In this document: positions 1 to 7,539 of the stretch, one piece after another
Layout: the number at the start of each line of letters is the position of its first letter
Position numbering within the stretch: position 1 is the stretch's first letter
NCBI GenBank assembly: GCA_002360555.1
Contig: DEQS01000045.1
Coordinates: forward strand, 1-56,845
DNA: 56,845 nt
Reading direction: 5' to 3'
DNA from: Chloracidobacterium sp. UBA3360
Lineage (GTDB): Bacteria > Acidobacteriota > Blastocatellia > Pyrinomonadales > Pyrinomonadaceae
Notes under the pieces: generated by a model
The model's database searches: none
What the model was told of the DNA's origin: nothing
Seen by the model: the letters and a program-made list of their open reading frames with translations, nothing else
Made by a program: the position numbers and the translations under genes

Positions 1-2
1 AG

Positions 3-419
3 CTGCGCGAACGCCTGCTCGAAAAACTCTGGACCAATGACGAGATCGTCGATGCAGTGATCGATAAGCTAAAAGAGTATAAATATTTAGACGACGCCCA
101 ATACGCTCGCGATCTGGCCGTATCAAAACTCCGCCAAAAACCGCAAGGCAAACGCCGGCTGCAGCAGACCATGTCGCAGAAAAAGCTTGATAAAGAAACG
201 GTTGCGAGCGCAATAACCGAGGCATTCGCAAAACTCCCAGAAGAGGAATTGATCGAACTCGCAATAGCCAAACGGCTCCGGCTAAAAGGCAAGCCCGACA
301 CGCGCGAAGACCTCAAAAAATTTTACGACCACCTGCTCCGGCAAGGCTTTAGCTTTGACCTCATTCGCGATCACACTGCCCGACTAAAAGACCTGGACGA
401 ACGCAATTTTGACGACTAA
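3..419 (+). CDS. recX: RecX regulatory protein, 3' part (runs off the left edge)
   Basis: RecX proteins bind RecA filaments in the cytoplasm and modulate recombination and the SOS response. The reading frame is open from the first full codon (position 3), so the start lies outside the window and the GTG at 57 is only an internal codon. The visible 138 residues are made of repeated short helical units rich in Lys, Arg and Glu, with the typical LDDAQYARD and QGKRRLQQ segments of the RecX three-helix repeats. The stop codon overlaps the stop of the opposite-strand gene by four bases, so the two genes are convergent with no room for a separate terminator. Assignment rests on recognised family sequence; recA is not in view. 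Confidence 0.85.
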   Translation: MRERLLEKLWTNDEIVDAVIDKLKEYKYLDDAQYARDLAVSKLRQKPQGKRRLQQTMSQKKLDKETVASAITEAFAKLPEEELIELAIAKRLRLKGKPDTREDLKKFYDHLLRQGFSFDLIRDHTARLKDLDERNFDD

Positions 420-1747
420 CCTCGCGGTTTAGGCTTTAACGGAACGCGTTTCGGCGTTGATCTGGGTGGAAACGGCTGCTTATTAGGTTTATGGATCACT
501 TGGAAAACGGTCGAGTCCGAACCGGGAACATCTTCGCCGACGCCCTTTCCCTGACGTGTGAATTCAAACAAGATCGGGTAGCCGTTTCGTCTATTTTCTG
601 TAAACTTGAACATCCCTTCCTCGACCTTGCTTTTCTGATGGGCGATAACAAAACCTGTCCCGCCGACCTCGAGGAATGGCAAGGTTATCGCCGGAGTTTC
701 AGGCATCTTGATGATCGCTGTGGCTGAGACCATCGCCGGCGAAAATATCATCTCGAGAAAGTCCTCGCCAACAGGCCTCGACTGCGACATTCCGCGTTCG
801 TCAACAAAAAATTCTTTTGACTTGAGCGTCATTTTAGGGATCTTCGCATAGGCTGATTTTTTGGGGTCACCGCCGGGCGAACAGGTTACGGTTGCATCCT
901 CCGCCGAACAATTCAGCTTTTGCAGAAATGGATTGTCCCCCCGCATTATTTCGCCTTCAAATTTTAGGTTGGCCATGATCTTTAATCCGGTATCGCCCTC
1001 AATATTAGGTTTTAACGTGATGCGACCGTCGATGACAGAATGAAGTTTAAACTCATCATCGATATCTGTAGTGGATACATAATGCAATTCGTAATTGGCG
1101 CATTCTTTGAGAACAGGCCCTATCCAACTACCGTCTTCTCCGCCGCCGAGCATTGCCGCCTGTCGCTGCTCGGCTAACATTATTTTTATGATGTGATCGT
1201 AGCGTCCCGTCGCATTGCATTCATCGAGGGCCTCTTCGTGACATCGTTTTTGAACGTATCCGAATACTTCGAACGCAAAGCCAAGCCCGTTATCGTTTCC
1301 GCCTAGCAGGGCCTTTTCCCGATTACGCCCCAGAACTAAGCGAACCATGTCACTCGCCTCTTCGCACGACGCAGCAGGGTTGTTCGCGATTCGAATTATC
1401 GGTCCATCGATCTCTTTCGTCCACCATTCGTCGATCTTGATCATCAGCTCGCGAAGAGTCTCATCTGAGCGACTGCTGTCACCCAAAAGAGCTTTGACGC
1501 GTTCCTTCCCAAGTACGTCCTGACCGACACGTGCCATCCGCTCGAATTCGCGTCGCAGCTTAAGTTGGTCGGCGAGTAACTCTTCGACGTCGGTTTCGGT
1601 AGCCCGTCCGACCTCAAATCCCCAGCCTAGGAGGGCGGGCGACGGACGCGACGACGTTTCATTACTTCGCGCAAAGACATTGCCAGCAGAAAAAATTATC
1701 AATGCTAGCCATAACGCTTTACGTACAGTTTTAGATAGATGGATCAT
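416..1747 (-). CDS. secreted protein of unknown function (443 aa)
   Basis: I do not recognise this protein. Residues 1-26 form a signal peptide (basic start, hydrophobic core, cleavage near VFA-RS), so it is exported. The N-terminal half is charged and probably helical, and contains two similar short segments, VKALLGDSS and EKALLGGND. The C-terminal half looks beta-rich, has three Cys that could pair, and ends in a Pro/Lys/Arg-rich tail. The ATG is chosen because a GGGG-containing ribosome-binding site stands just upstream on the reverse strand. It is a single gene, convergent with recX and divergent from the fasciclin gene. No catalytic motif is apparent. Confidence 0.7.
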   Translation of the reverse strand: MIHLSKTVRKALWLALIIFSAGNVFARSNETSSRPSPALLGWGFEVGRATETDVEELLADQLKLRREFERMARVGQDVLGKERVKALLGDSSRSDETLRELMIKIDEWWTKEIDGPIIRIANNPAASCEEASDMVRLVLGRNREKALLGGNDNGLGFAFEVFGYVQKRCHEEALDECNATGRYDHIIKIMLAEQRQAAMLGGGEDGSWIGPVLKECANYELHYVSTTDIDDEFKLHSVIDGRITLKPNIEGDTGLKIMANLKFEGEIMRGDNPFLQKLNCSAEDATVTCSPGGDPKKSAYAKIPKMTLKSKEFFVDERGMSQSRPVGEDFLEMIFSPAMVSATAIIKMPETPAITLPFLEVGGTGFVIAHQKSKVEEGMFKFTENRRNGYPILFEFTRQGKGVGEDVPGSDSTVFQVIHKPNKQPFPPRSTPKRVPLKPKPRG

Positions 1748-1934
1748 GGATTCCCCTTTGTTTTGATTAAGTTGCGGACCTTTTAATGGGTAATTTTTCG
1801 ATTATAACGCGCAAAATACCCTGTATTGCAAATTTTTTTGAATCCAATTCTGACTTGATCGCGAAATCCACTCCAAAGGGTAAAAGACCTTTTCATTTAG
1901 TCAAATAATTTATTTATCAAGGGGAGATTTAGCA

Positions 1935-2489
1935 ATGAAAACAGTTTTAGCATTAGTAGTTTTGACGCTCGGCGTCTCGTTTGGTGTTTCGGCACAGTCG
2001 ATGGACGGCAATCCGATGGTTGGCGGTGCGGCGATGTACAAGACGAAAAATATCGTCGAGAACGCTGTTAATTCGAAAGACCATACGACGCTCGTCGCAG
2101 CAGTTCAGGCGGCCGGTTTGGTAGACACTTTGAAGAGTGCCGGTCCGTTCACCGTTTTTGCACCGGTCAACAGCGCTTTTGAAGCTCTGCCAGCAGGCAC
2201 CGTCGAAACTTTGCTCAAGCCGGAAAACAAAGCAACGCTTACCAAGATCCTCACGTATCACGTCATCGCGGGCAACTTTAGCTCAAAGGACGTAGTTAAG
2301 GCAATCAAGAAAGGTAAGGGCAAGGCTGAGTTTACGACCGTCGCCGGCGGCAAGCTCTATGCGATGCTCGATGGTAAGAACGTAGTTTTGATGGACGAAA
2401 AGGGCGGCAAATCGACCGTTACGATCGCTGATGTCAAACAATCGAATGGTGTTATTCACGTCATCAACTCGGTACTGTTGCCGAACTAA
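1935..2489 (+). CDS. secreted fasciclin (FAS1) domain protein
   Basis: This is a 184-residue exported protein with one FAS1 domain, a fold used for adhesion or cell-surface interactions. Residues 1-20 are a signal peptide ending in SAQ. The FAS1 domain spans about 40-184 and shows the conserved H1 block (TLVAAVQAAGLVDTLKSAG followed by PFTVFAPVNSAFEAL), the central LTYHVIAGN segment, and the closing H2 block around NGVIHVINSVLLP. Length is typical of single-domain bacterial homologues. A purine-rich ribosome-binding site (AGGGGAG) precedes the ATG. The 187 bases upstream hold nothing else that I can identify. Confidence 0.92.
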   Translation: MKTVLALVVLTLGVSFGVSAQSMDGNPMVGGAAMYKTKNIVENAVNSKDHTTLVAAVQAAGLVDTLKSAGPFTVFAPVNSAFEALPAGTVETLLKPENKATLTKILTYHVIAGNFSSKDVVKAIKKGKGKAEFTTVAGGKLYAMLDGKNVVLMDEKGGKSTVTIADVKQSNGVIHVINSVLLPN

Positions 2490-2556
2490 CTTTAGGTTCT
2501 ACAATTTCGCTCGACGCATCTGAGGCATTATCAAGGATTCGGATCAAAACATTTCT

Positions 2557-2564
2557 GGAGGGGG
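2557..2564 (+). promoter_or_regulatory. strong Shine-Dalgarno sequence before an alternative TTG start of msrB
   Basis: GGAGGGGG stands five bases before a TTG at 2570 that is in frame with msrB. It is among the strongest ribosome-binding sites in the window, yet it would add 34 basic residues before what looks like a normal lipoprotein signal peptide starting at ATG 2672. It either marks the true start or is a chance match. Confidence 0.4.
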
Positions 2565-2671
2565 ACGTTTTGGTTGGAATGGGAAAAGTCCTCAGATACG
2601 TCGAGCGGATCTTTTTTAAACGGAACCAAAGATCAGAAATAAAATCGCTTCGCGATAGTATTATTAAAGAT

Positions 2672-3256
2672 ATGAGATACAAAGTTTTATTTTCGACGCT
2701 CGCAATATTTACGCTTACTTCGATGACGTTGATGGTTGGCCTTTTTGGCTGTGCTCCAAAAGCATCGATGAACGAGCAGGTGGCTGCCACCGAACCAACA
2801 CCCGCCAAGAAAGCCGATGGATCGACTCGCATCGTCGAGCTGACCGATGGTGAGTTTGACGGCAAAGAGATCACAAAGTCCGACGAAGAGTGGAAAAAAG
2901 AACTGACCGCCGAGGAATATAACGTCATGCGCGAAGAGGGCACGGAGCGGCCGTACACCGGAGCCCTGACCAAAAACAAAAAGCAAGGCACGTATTATTG
3001 TGCGGCTTGCGGCTTGGCACTCTTCAAATCGACCACAAAGTTTGAATCGGGAACAGGTTGGCCCAGCTTTTTTCAGCCGATATTCAAAAAGAATGTGGTC
3101 GAAAGAGTCGACAACTCGCTTGGTGAGGTCCGCACCGAGGTCGAATGTGCCCGCTGTCATGCTCATCTCGGACACGTCTTTGACGACGGACCGCAGCCGA
3201 CAGGTTTGCGATATTGCATGAACTCCGTTTCGTTAAAATTTAAGGCTGACAAATAG
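2672..3256 (+). CDS. msrB: peptide-methionine (R)-S-oxide reductase, lipoprotein form
   Basis: MsrB reduces the R-epimer of methionine sulfoxide in oxidised proteins. From ATG 2672 the protein has 194 residues. Residues 1-26 are a signal peptide ending in a lipobox (LFGC, Cys27), so the enzyme is probably anchored in the envelope. The MsrB domain covers about 72-192: structural zinc pairs CxxC at 110/113 and 159/162, the GTGWPSFF block at 127-134, and catalytic Cys182 in RYCMNS. A resolving Cys is not obvious, so recycling probably needs an external thioredoxin. An in-frame TTG at 2570 with a much stronger ribosome-binding site would lengthen the N-terminus. A terminator follows. Confidence 0.93.
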   Translation: MRYKVLFSTLAIFTLTSMTLMVGLFGCAPKASMNEQVAATEPTPAKKADGSTRIVELTDGEFDGKEITKSDEEWKKELTAEEYNVMREEGTERPYTGALTKNKKQGTYYCAACGLALFKSTTKFESGTGWPSFFQPIFKKNVVERVDNSLGEVRTEVECARCHAHLGHVFDDGPQPTGLRYCMNSVSLKFKADK

Positions 3257-3280
3257 CCGCAGATCATATCAGAATGACTG

Positions 3281-3310
3281 GCCGGATGCCGCAAGGCCTC
3301 CGGCTTTTTT
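3281..3310 (+). terminator. rho-independent terminator after msrB
   Basis: The stem GCCGGA/TCCGGC (3281-3286 with 3299-3304) continues through a second GCC/GGC stem closed by a GCAA tetraloop, and is followed directly by six T. This is a textbook intrinsic terminator for msrB. Confidence 0.9.
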
Positions 3311-3336
3311 GTGCGATTCGCGCCATTCGTGCTTTG

Positions 3337-3345
3337 TGCTAAAGT
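3337..3345 (+). promoter_or_regulatory. extended -10 element placing the start of transcription at the alaS ATG
   Basis: TGCTAAAGT matches an extended -10 (TGnTAnnnT) and ends six bases before the alaS ATG at 3352. There is no Shine-Dalgarno sequence, so the transcript would begin at or next to the start codon. No convincing -35 element is seen. The surrounding text resembles dispersed intergenic repeat fragments. Confidence 0.4.
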
Positions 3346-3351
3346 TTTCGT

Positions 3352-4179
3352 ATGACCGGAGACGAGATCAGAGCAAAATTCCTCAATTATTTTGAGCGGA
3401 ACGGGCACAAGGTCGTGCATTCATCGCCGCTACTACCCGCCAACGACCCGACGCTGTTATTTATAAACGCCGGGATGAATCAATTTAAGGACGTGTTTCT
3501 CGGCAACGAAAAACGTGATTACACACGCGCCGTCACCTCGCAAAAATGCATCCGTGCCGGCGGCAAGCACAACGATCTCGACGAGGTCGGCAAAACCGCC
3601 CGGCATCATACGTTTTTCGAAATGCTAGGCAATTTCTCGTTTGGCGATTATTTTAAGGAAGACGCGATCCGTTTTGCATGGGATCTGCTAGTCAACGAAT
3701 TTGGTCTCAATACTGAACGGCTGTGGTTTTCGGTGTTTGAGGGCGACGATCAAGTCGGCCCGGACGACGAGGCACGCGAGCTCTGGATCAAAGCCGGTGC
3801 AAGGCCCGAGCGAGTATTAGGGTTTGGCAAGAAAGATAATTTTTGGCAAATGGGCGATACCGGCCCATGCGGCCCGTGTTCAGAGATCCATTATTATATG
3901 GGCGACGATCCGAGCGATCCGGAAAAGAATTCACCGCATTGGGTCAACGGCCCCGGTGACACGACCATGGAGGTCTGGAATCTCGTCTTTATGCAATACA
4001 ACCGCACGCAGGAGCCTGATGGTTCATTTAAACTGACCCCGTTGCCCGCACCGTCGGTGGATACCGGCATGGGACTTGAGCGTATGACCGCCGTTATGCA
4101 GCACGTTAAAACAAATTATGACACCGACCTGATCCGTCCGATCGTCGAATTTGCTGCCGGACTTGGGACGGTTAAGTGA
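3352..4179 (+). CDS. alaS: alanyl-tRNA synthetase cut off after the catalytic domain
   Basis: Full AlaRS is about 870 residues: class II aminoacylation core, tRNA-recognition domain, editing domain and C-Ala. This frame has only 275 residues and stops at TGA-TAA just after the core. The core itself looks intact: an N-terminal helix and motif-1 region (1-50), motif 2 RHHTFFEMLGNFSFGDYFK (84-102), the GDTGPCGPCSEIH segment (168-180), and motif 3 DTGMGLERM (237-245). Alanine activation is therefore conceivable, but tRNA selection, editing and dimerisation parts are absent. No convincing remnant of the missing 600 residues follows; the next gene starts 37 bases later. It may be a recent pseudogene, a duplicated core with a new role, or an assembly join. 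Confidence 0.85.
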   Translation: MTGDEIRAKFLNYFERNGHKVVHSSPLLPANDPTLLFINAGMNQFKDVFLGNEKRDYTRAVTSQKCIRAGGKHNDLDEVGKTARHHTFFEMLGNFSFGDYFKEDAIRFAWDLLVNEFGLNTERLWFSVFEGDDQVGPDDEARELWIKAGARPERVLGFGKKDNFWQMGDTGPCGPCSEIHYYMGDDPSDPEKNSPHWVNGPGDTTMEVWNLVFMQYNRTQEPDGSFKLTPLPAPSVDTGMGLERMTAVMQHVKTNYDTDLIRPIVEFAAGLGTVK

Positions 4180-4216
4180 TAAACCTGCAAAAATGAAACT
4201 TAAGGAATAATGAGGT

Positions 4217-5248
4217 ATGAACACACGATCTAACTGCCGGCCGATACTATTTCTCCTTACGATCATCTTTTTGCTTGCTTGCTCAACGCATGGCATCAGC
4301 CAGATCGCCGGCGGTATGACCGAAACGACCCGCACCGATTTTGGCGGTAATAGTTTCATCAGCGGCAGCGTTTTCTTTCCATCGGGTGCCCCCATCAATT
4401 TTAGGATCCGGATACGTTTGTCTTCGATAACTGGTGGTGAGATCTTTTCGAACAGCGATGATTCGGGAAAGTTTGTTTTTAGCCGTTTGTCGAGGGGAAC
4501 ATACACCCTCACGATCGACGGCGAGCAAGACTTTGAACCAACAAGCCAGGTAGTTGATATCCTTCAAAACAGAGATGTCCAAAACGTGAGTTTCAGATTG
4601 ACGGCAAAGTCTAAGATCTCTAAAAAACCTGAATTGATAAATGCTGAAATTGCCGCAGCTCCTAAAAAGGCTTTGGAGTTCTACCAGAACGCACTCAAAC
4701 TTGCCGCGGCGGGCGATGGAAAAGGTGCGATCGAGCTGTTAAAACTCGCGGTCGCAGAGTATCCCGATTTTTCGTTCGCTTATACCGAGATGGGCGTCCA
4801 ATATCTCAGGTTGAACGAATTGAATAAAGCGGACGAAGCTTTGTTGGCGGCCCTCAAGATCAAGCCTGCGGCATACGAACCGTTACTAATGCGCGGGATC
4901 GTTATGTTTCGGGCAAATCGATTTGCGGATGCCGCGACGATGCTGCGAGGTGCATTGAAAGCAAAGGATCAATCAGCCATAGCGCATTTTTATCTCGGGC
5001 GTACATTCATGTCGCAGAAGAAATATGACGAAGCCGAAAAAGAATTTAATTTGTCATTGACCATTGGTGGTGAGCAGATGAAAGAAGCACATCGTATGCT
5101 CGCAAATATGTATCTTAGCCGGGAAGACTACAAACGAACTCTGACCGAACTGGAGATCTATCTTAAGCTTGCGCCGACGGCCCCTGACGCCGAGCAGCTC
5201 CGCGATGTGGTCAGCCAGCTAAAGACTCTGGTTCAGAAAAAGCCTTGA
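4217..5248 (+). CDS. exported TPR protein with an N-terminal carboxypeptidase-regulatory-like domain
   Basis: This is a 343-residue envelope protein. A hydrophobic signal segment ends in FLLAC (Cys22), suggesting a lipoprotein, though cleavage at GIS-Q is also possible. Residues about 50-125 form a beta-sandwich resembling the carboxypeptidase regulatory domain (SGKFVFSRLSRGTYTLTI). Residues about 150-340 hold four or five tetratricopeptide repeats (for example ALEFYQNALKLAAAGDGKGA and IAHFYLGRTFMSQKKYDEAE), a protein-protein docking surface. It overlaps or abuts the next gene, and with the response regulator and methyltransferase forms a tight three-gene unit. Its partner is unknown. Confidence 0.8.
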   Translation: MNTRSNCRPILFLLTIIFLLACSTHGISQIAGGMTETTRTDFGGNSFISGSVFFPSGAPINFRIRIRLSSITGGEIFSNSDDSGKFVFSRLSRGTYTLTIDGEQDFEPTSQVVDILQNRDVQNVSFRLTAKSKISKKPELINAEIAAAPKKALEFYQNALKLAAAGDGKGAIELLKLAVAEYPDFSFAYTEMGVQYLRLNELNKADEALLAALKIKPAAYEPLLMRGIVMFRANRFADAATMLRGALKAKDQSAIAHFYLGRTFMSQKKYDEAEKEFNLSLTIGGEQMKEAHRMLANMYLSREDYKRTLTELEIYLKLAPTAPDAEQLRDVVSQLKTLVQKKP

Positions 5249-5256
5249 GCCCCGCA

Positions 5257-5886
5257 ATGTCCGATCCGATCAAAGTCCTGCTCGTCGAAAGCCAACCGCT
5301 CACACGCATCGGTATGCGATCCGTGCTGTTAGCCGAGACTGATATTGAACTGGCTAGTGAAGCCGATAATGCTGCCGATGGATTCGCTGCGTTTCTAGAC
5401 ACCAACCCCGATATTGCGATCCTCGGGCTGAGGTTTCCCGATTCATGCACGATCGATGACCTCGATAATTATTTTAGTCGCGACCCAAAAGCAAAGATCA
5501 TCGTTTTGGCCGACCACGCGGGTGACGCCGAGATCAGCCGGGCGTTGAAAAAAGGAGCGTCCGGATATATCTGCAAGGACATTGAACCGGACGAACTGGT
5601 CAAAGCCATTCACACTGTCGCATCCGGACGCAAATACATCCCCGACGCGATCGCACGGGTACTAAGTGAGCATCTTGGACAAGAAGAACTCACCGCGACC
5701 GAGGAAAACGTTTTGAGAATGATCGTCGGGGGTATGTCGAATAAAGAGATCGCGTTTGCACTCGATAATTCGGAAAACACCATCAAGACACACGTGCAAA
5801 ATATTTTTGGTAAGATCGGTGTCTCGGATCGCACATCCGCCGCGACGCTGGCGATAAAACGGGGATTGGTAAGGGTAGACCTATGA
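5257..5886 (+). CDS. NarL/LuxR-type response regulator lacking the phosphoacceptor Asp
   Basis: This is a 209-residue cytoplasmic transcription factor. Residues 1-120 are a receiver fold (VLLVESQPLTRIGMRSVLLA at the start, Lys107 in GYICKD). Residues about 143-207 are a LuxR helix-turn-helix (LTATEENVLRMIVGGMSNKE, then NTIKTHVQNIFGKIGV). The phosphoacceptor Asp is replaced by Gly57 (ILGLRFP where DLRMP is usual) and the acidic pair near the N-terminus is Glu11-Ser12. Control by phosphorylation is therefore unlikely; it may be constitutive or respond to binding. ATG 5257 is chosen over the in-frame TTG at 5245. The last four bases overlap the methyltransferase start. Confidence 0.88.
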   Translation: MSDPIKVLLVESQPLTRIGMRSVLLAETDIELASEADNAADGFAAFLDTNPDIAILGLRFPDSCTIDDLDNYFSRDPKAKIIVLADHAGDAEISRALKKGASGYICKDIEPDELVKAIHTVASGRKYIPDAIARVLSEHLGQEELTATEENVLRMIVGGMSNKEIAFALDNSENTIKTHVQNIFGKIGVSDRTSAATLAIKRGLVRVDL

Positions 5887-6509
5887 AAGACGAAGTAATT
5901 AAATACGCCGAGAGCATGACATCGGGCGAGAGCACCGTGCTGCAGGAACTGCGGGCTCATTGCTATGCACACTACGAAGATTCGGCAATGCTGTCAGGCT
6001 TTTTCCAGGGCCGTGTGCTGTCGATGCTGTCGCACATGATACGTCCGAATGTTGTGTTGGAGATCGGTACCTACCTCGGATATTCCGCACTTTGCTTTGC
6101 CGAGGGATTGGCGGATGGCGGCAAGGTAATTACATTGGATATACAAGAGGACACAAATCGTGTCGCTCGCTCATTTGTCGAAAAAAGTGAGTTTGCAGAC
6201 AAGATCGAGTTCCACCTCGGTTTCGGCACCGATGTCATTCCAGCTCTACCGGAAACATTTGATCTCGTATTTATCGATGCCGACAAACCAAACTATTCAA
6301 ATTATTACAACCTAGTTTTCGAAAAGGTTCGCCCGGGCGGATTTATCATTGCCGACAACGTTCTATGGAGCGGTAAAGTGATCGAAGACGAAAAGGACGA
6401 GAATACGCAGGCTCTGTATGATTTTAACCAGATGGTACTAGCCGACGTTCGCGTCGAGAACGTTTTGCTTTCGATCCGCGACGGCCTGATGGTCGTTCGA
6501 AAGAAATAA
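5883..6509 (+). CDS. class I SAM-dependent O-methyltransferase (catechol/caffeoyl-CoA OMT family)
   Basis: The 208-residue protein has the compact Rossmann fold of the Methyltransf_3 family, which methylates catechol-like hydroxyls with S-adenosylmethionine and a divalent cation. Visible features are the SAM loop VLEIGTYLGYSALCFAEGL (about 59-77), the acidic end of the next strand in VITLDIQED, and the metal-binding FIDADKPNY segment (about 134-142) with IADNVLWSG after it. Length fits the family. The ATG overlaps the upstream stop (ATGA), so it is translated with the response regulator. The natural acceptor cannot be read from sequence. Confidence 0.9.
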   Translation: MKDEVIKYAESMTSGESTVLQELRAHCYAHYEDSAMLSGFFQGRVLSMLSHMIRPNVVLEIGTYLGYSALCFAEGLADGGKVITLDIQEDTNRVARSFVEKSEFADKIEFHLGFGTDVIPALPETFDLVFIDADKPNYSNYYNLVFEKVRPGGFIIADNVLWSGKVIEDEKDENTQALYDFNQMVLADVRVENVLLSIRDGLMVVRKK

Positions 6510-6613
6510 TACCCTCACCCAAAAGTATTAGATATCTCTCACCGCAATTGATGGTTACTTAGACCCTCGCAGCCGATAAACTATATCAATAGTGATCGGA
6601 TGGGAGGTTTTTA

Positions 6614-7507
6614 ATGAAGACACAAATGAAGAGAGAGAAAAGCATCAAATCAGTAGAAAGGATAGTCCCGCCGCCTCCTAAGCACTGGGTCGGCGATGGA
6701 TTTAATGTTCATGGATTTTTCCCGCACGGGCCTTTAACGGGCGAGAGAATGAGTCCATTTTTTCTGCTAGATTATGGGTCGCCGACGGATTTTCCGCCGC
6801 GAGAAGAGCCGTTTGGTGTCGGGCCGCATCCGCATCGCGGGTTTGAGACCGTGACCATCGCTTACAAAGGCAAGGTCGAGCATCACGACAGCCGCGGAAA
6901 CGGCGGCGTGATCGGCGAAGGCGACGTTCAATGGATGACCGCCGGCAGCGGATTGCTGCATAAGGAATATCACGAGCGGGAATCCAACCGTCAGGGCGGT
7001 CCGTTTCAGATGGTTCAGCTGTGGGTCAATCTACCCGCGAAAGATAAGATGACCGAGCCGAAATATCAGGCGATCACAAATCCTGAATTTGGGCGAGTGG
7101 CACTTGAAAACGGCGGTGAGGTCGAGGTTATCGCAGGCGAATTTGATGGCGTAAAAGGCCCGGCCACGACATTCTCGCCCGTTCATCTTTGCAACCTAAA
7201 GATGAAAAAAGGCGAAAGGGTCGAGCTCGACTATCCGGCAGGTTACACCACAGCAATACTTGCTATCGAGGGCTCGGCAACGTTAAATGACAACGAAACG
7301 CTGCCGACAGACAACCTCGCCCTAATCGAACGCGACGGTGAGCATATTACCGTCGATGCGATCGAAGATAACATCCTGCTCGTCATGAGCGGCGAACCGT
7401 TGGACGAACCGATAGCTCAGTACGGCCCGTTCCTGATGAACACTCAGCAAGAGATCGTACAAGCGATGCGCGATTTTCAGATGGGAAAATTTGGCCAGTT
7501 GGATTGA
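6614..7507 (+). CDS. pirin family protein (bicupin)
   Basis: Pirins are metal-binding bicupins; some oxidise quercetin and others act as redox-sensing cofactors. The 297-residue protein has all four iron ligands expected from human pirin: His72 and His74 in PHPHRGFETV, His116 and Glu118 in HKEYHE. The N-cupin is about 30-140; the C-terminal pirin domain about 180-285. Start choice is supported by a strong GGGAGG site just upstream of the ATG. It stands alone, 100 bases after the methyltransferase, and is followed by its own terminator. Substrate is unknown. Confidence 0.93.
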   Translation: MKTQMKREKSIKSVERIVPPPPKHWVGDGFNVHGFFPHGPLTGERMSPFFLLDYGSPTDFPPREEPFGVGPHPHRGFETVTIAYKGKVEHHDSRGNGGVIGEGDVQWMTAGSGLLHKEYHERESNRQGGPFQMVQLWVNLPAKDKMTEPKYQAITNPEFGRVALENGGEVEVIAGEFDGVKGPATTFSPVHLCNLKMKKGERVELDYPAGYTTAILAIEGSATLNDNETLPTDNLALIERDGEHITVDAIEDNILLVMSGEPLDEPIAQYGPFLMNTQQEIVQAMRDFQMGKFGQLD

Positions 7508-7514
7508 GAAACGG

Positions 7515-7539
7515 GGCCGCCTAGGCGGCCTTATTTTTT
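7515..7539 (+). terminator. rho-independent terminator after pirin, overlapping the end of the convergent gene
   Basis: GGCCGCCTAGGCGGCC (7515-7530) is a perfect palindrome followed by a T-rich tract (7531-7539) in the plus direction. The same bases encode the last codon and stop of the reverse-strand serine hydrolase. The reverse direction lacks a U tract, so termination is probably one-way. Confidence 0.85.
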
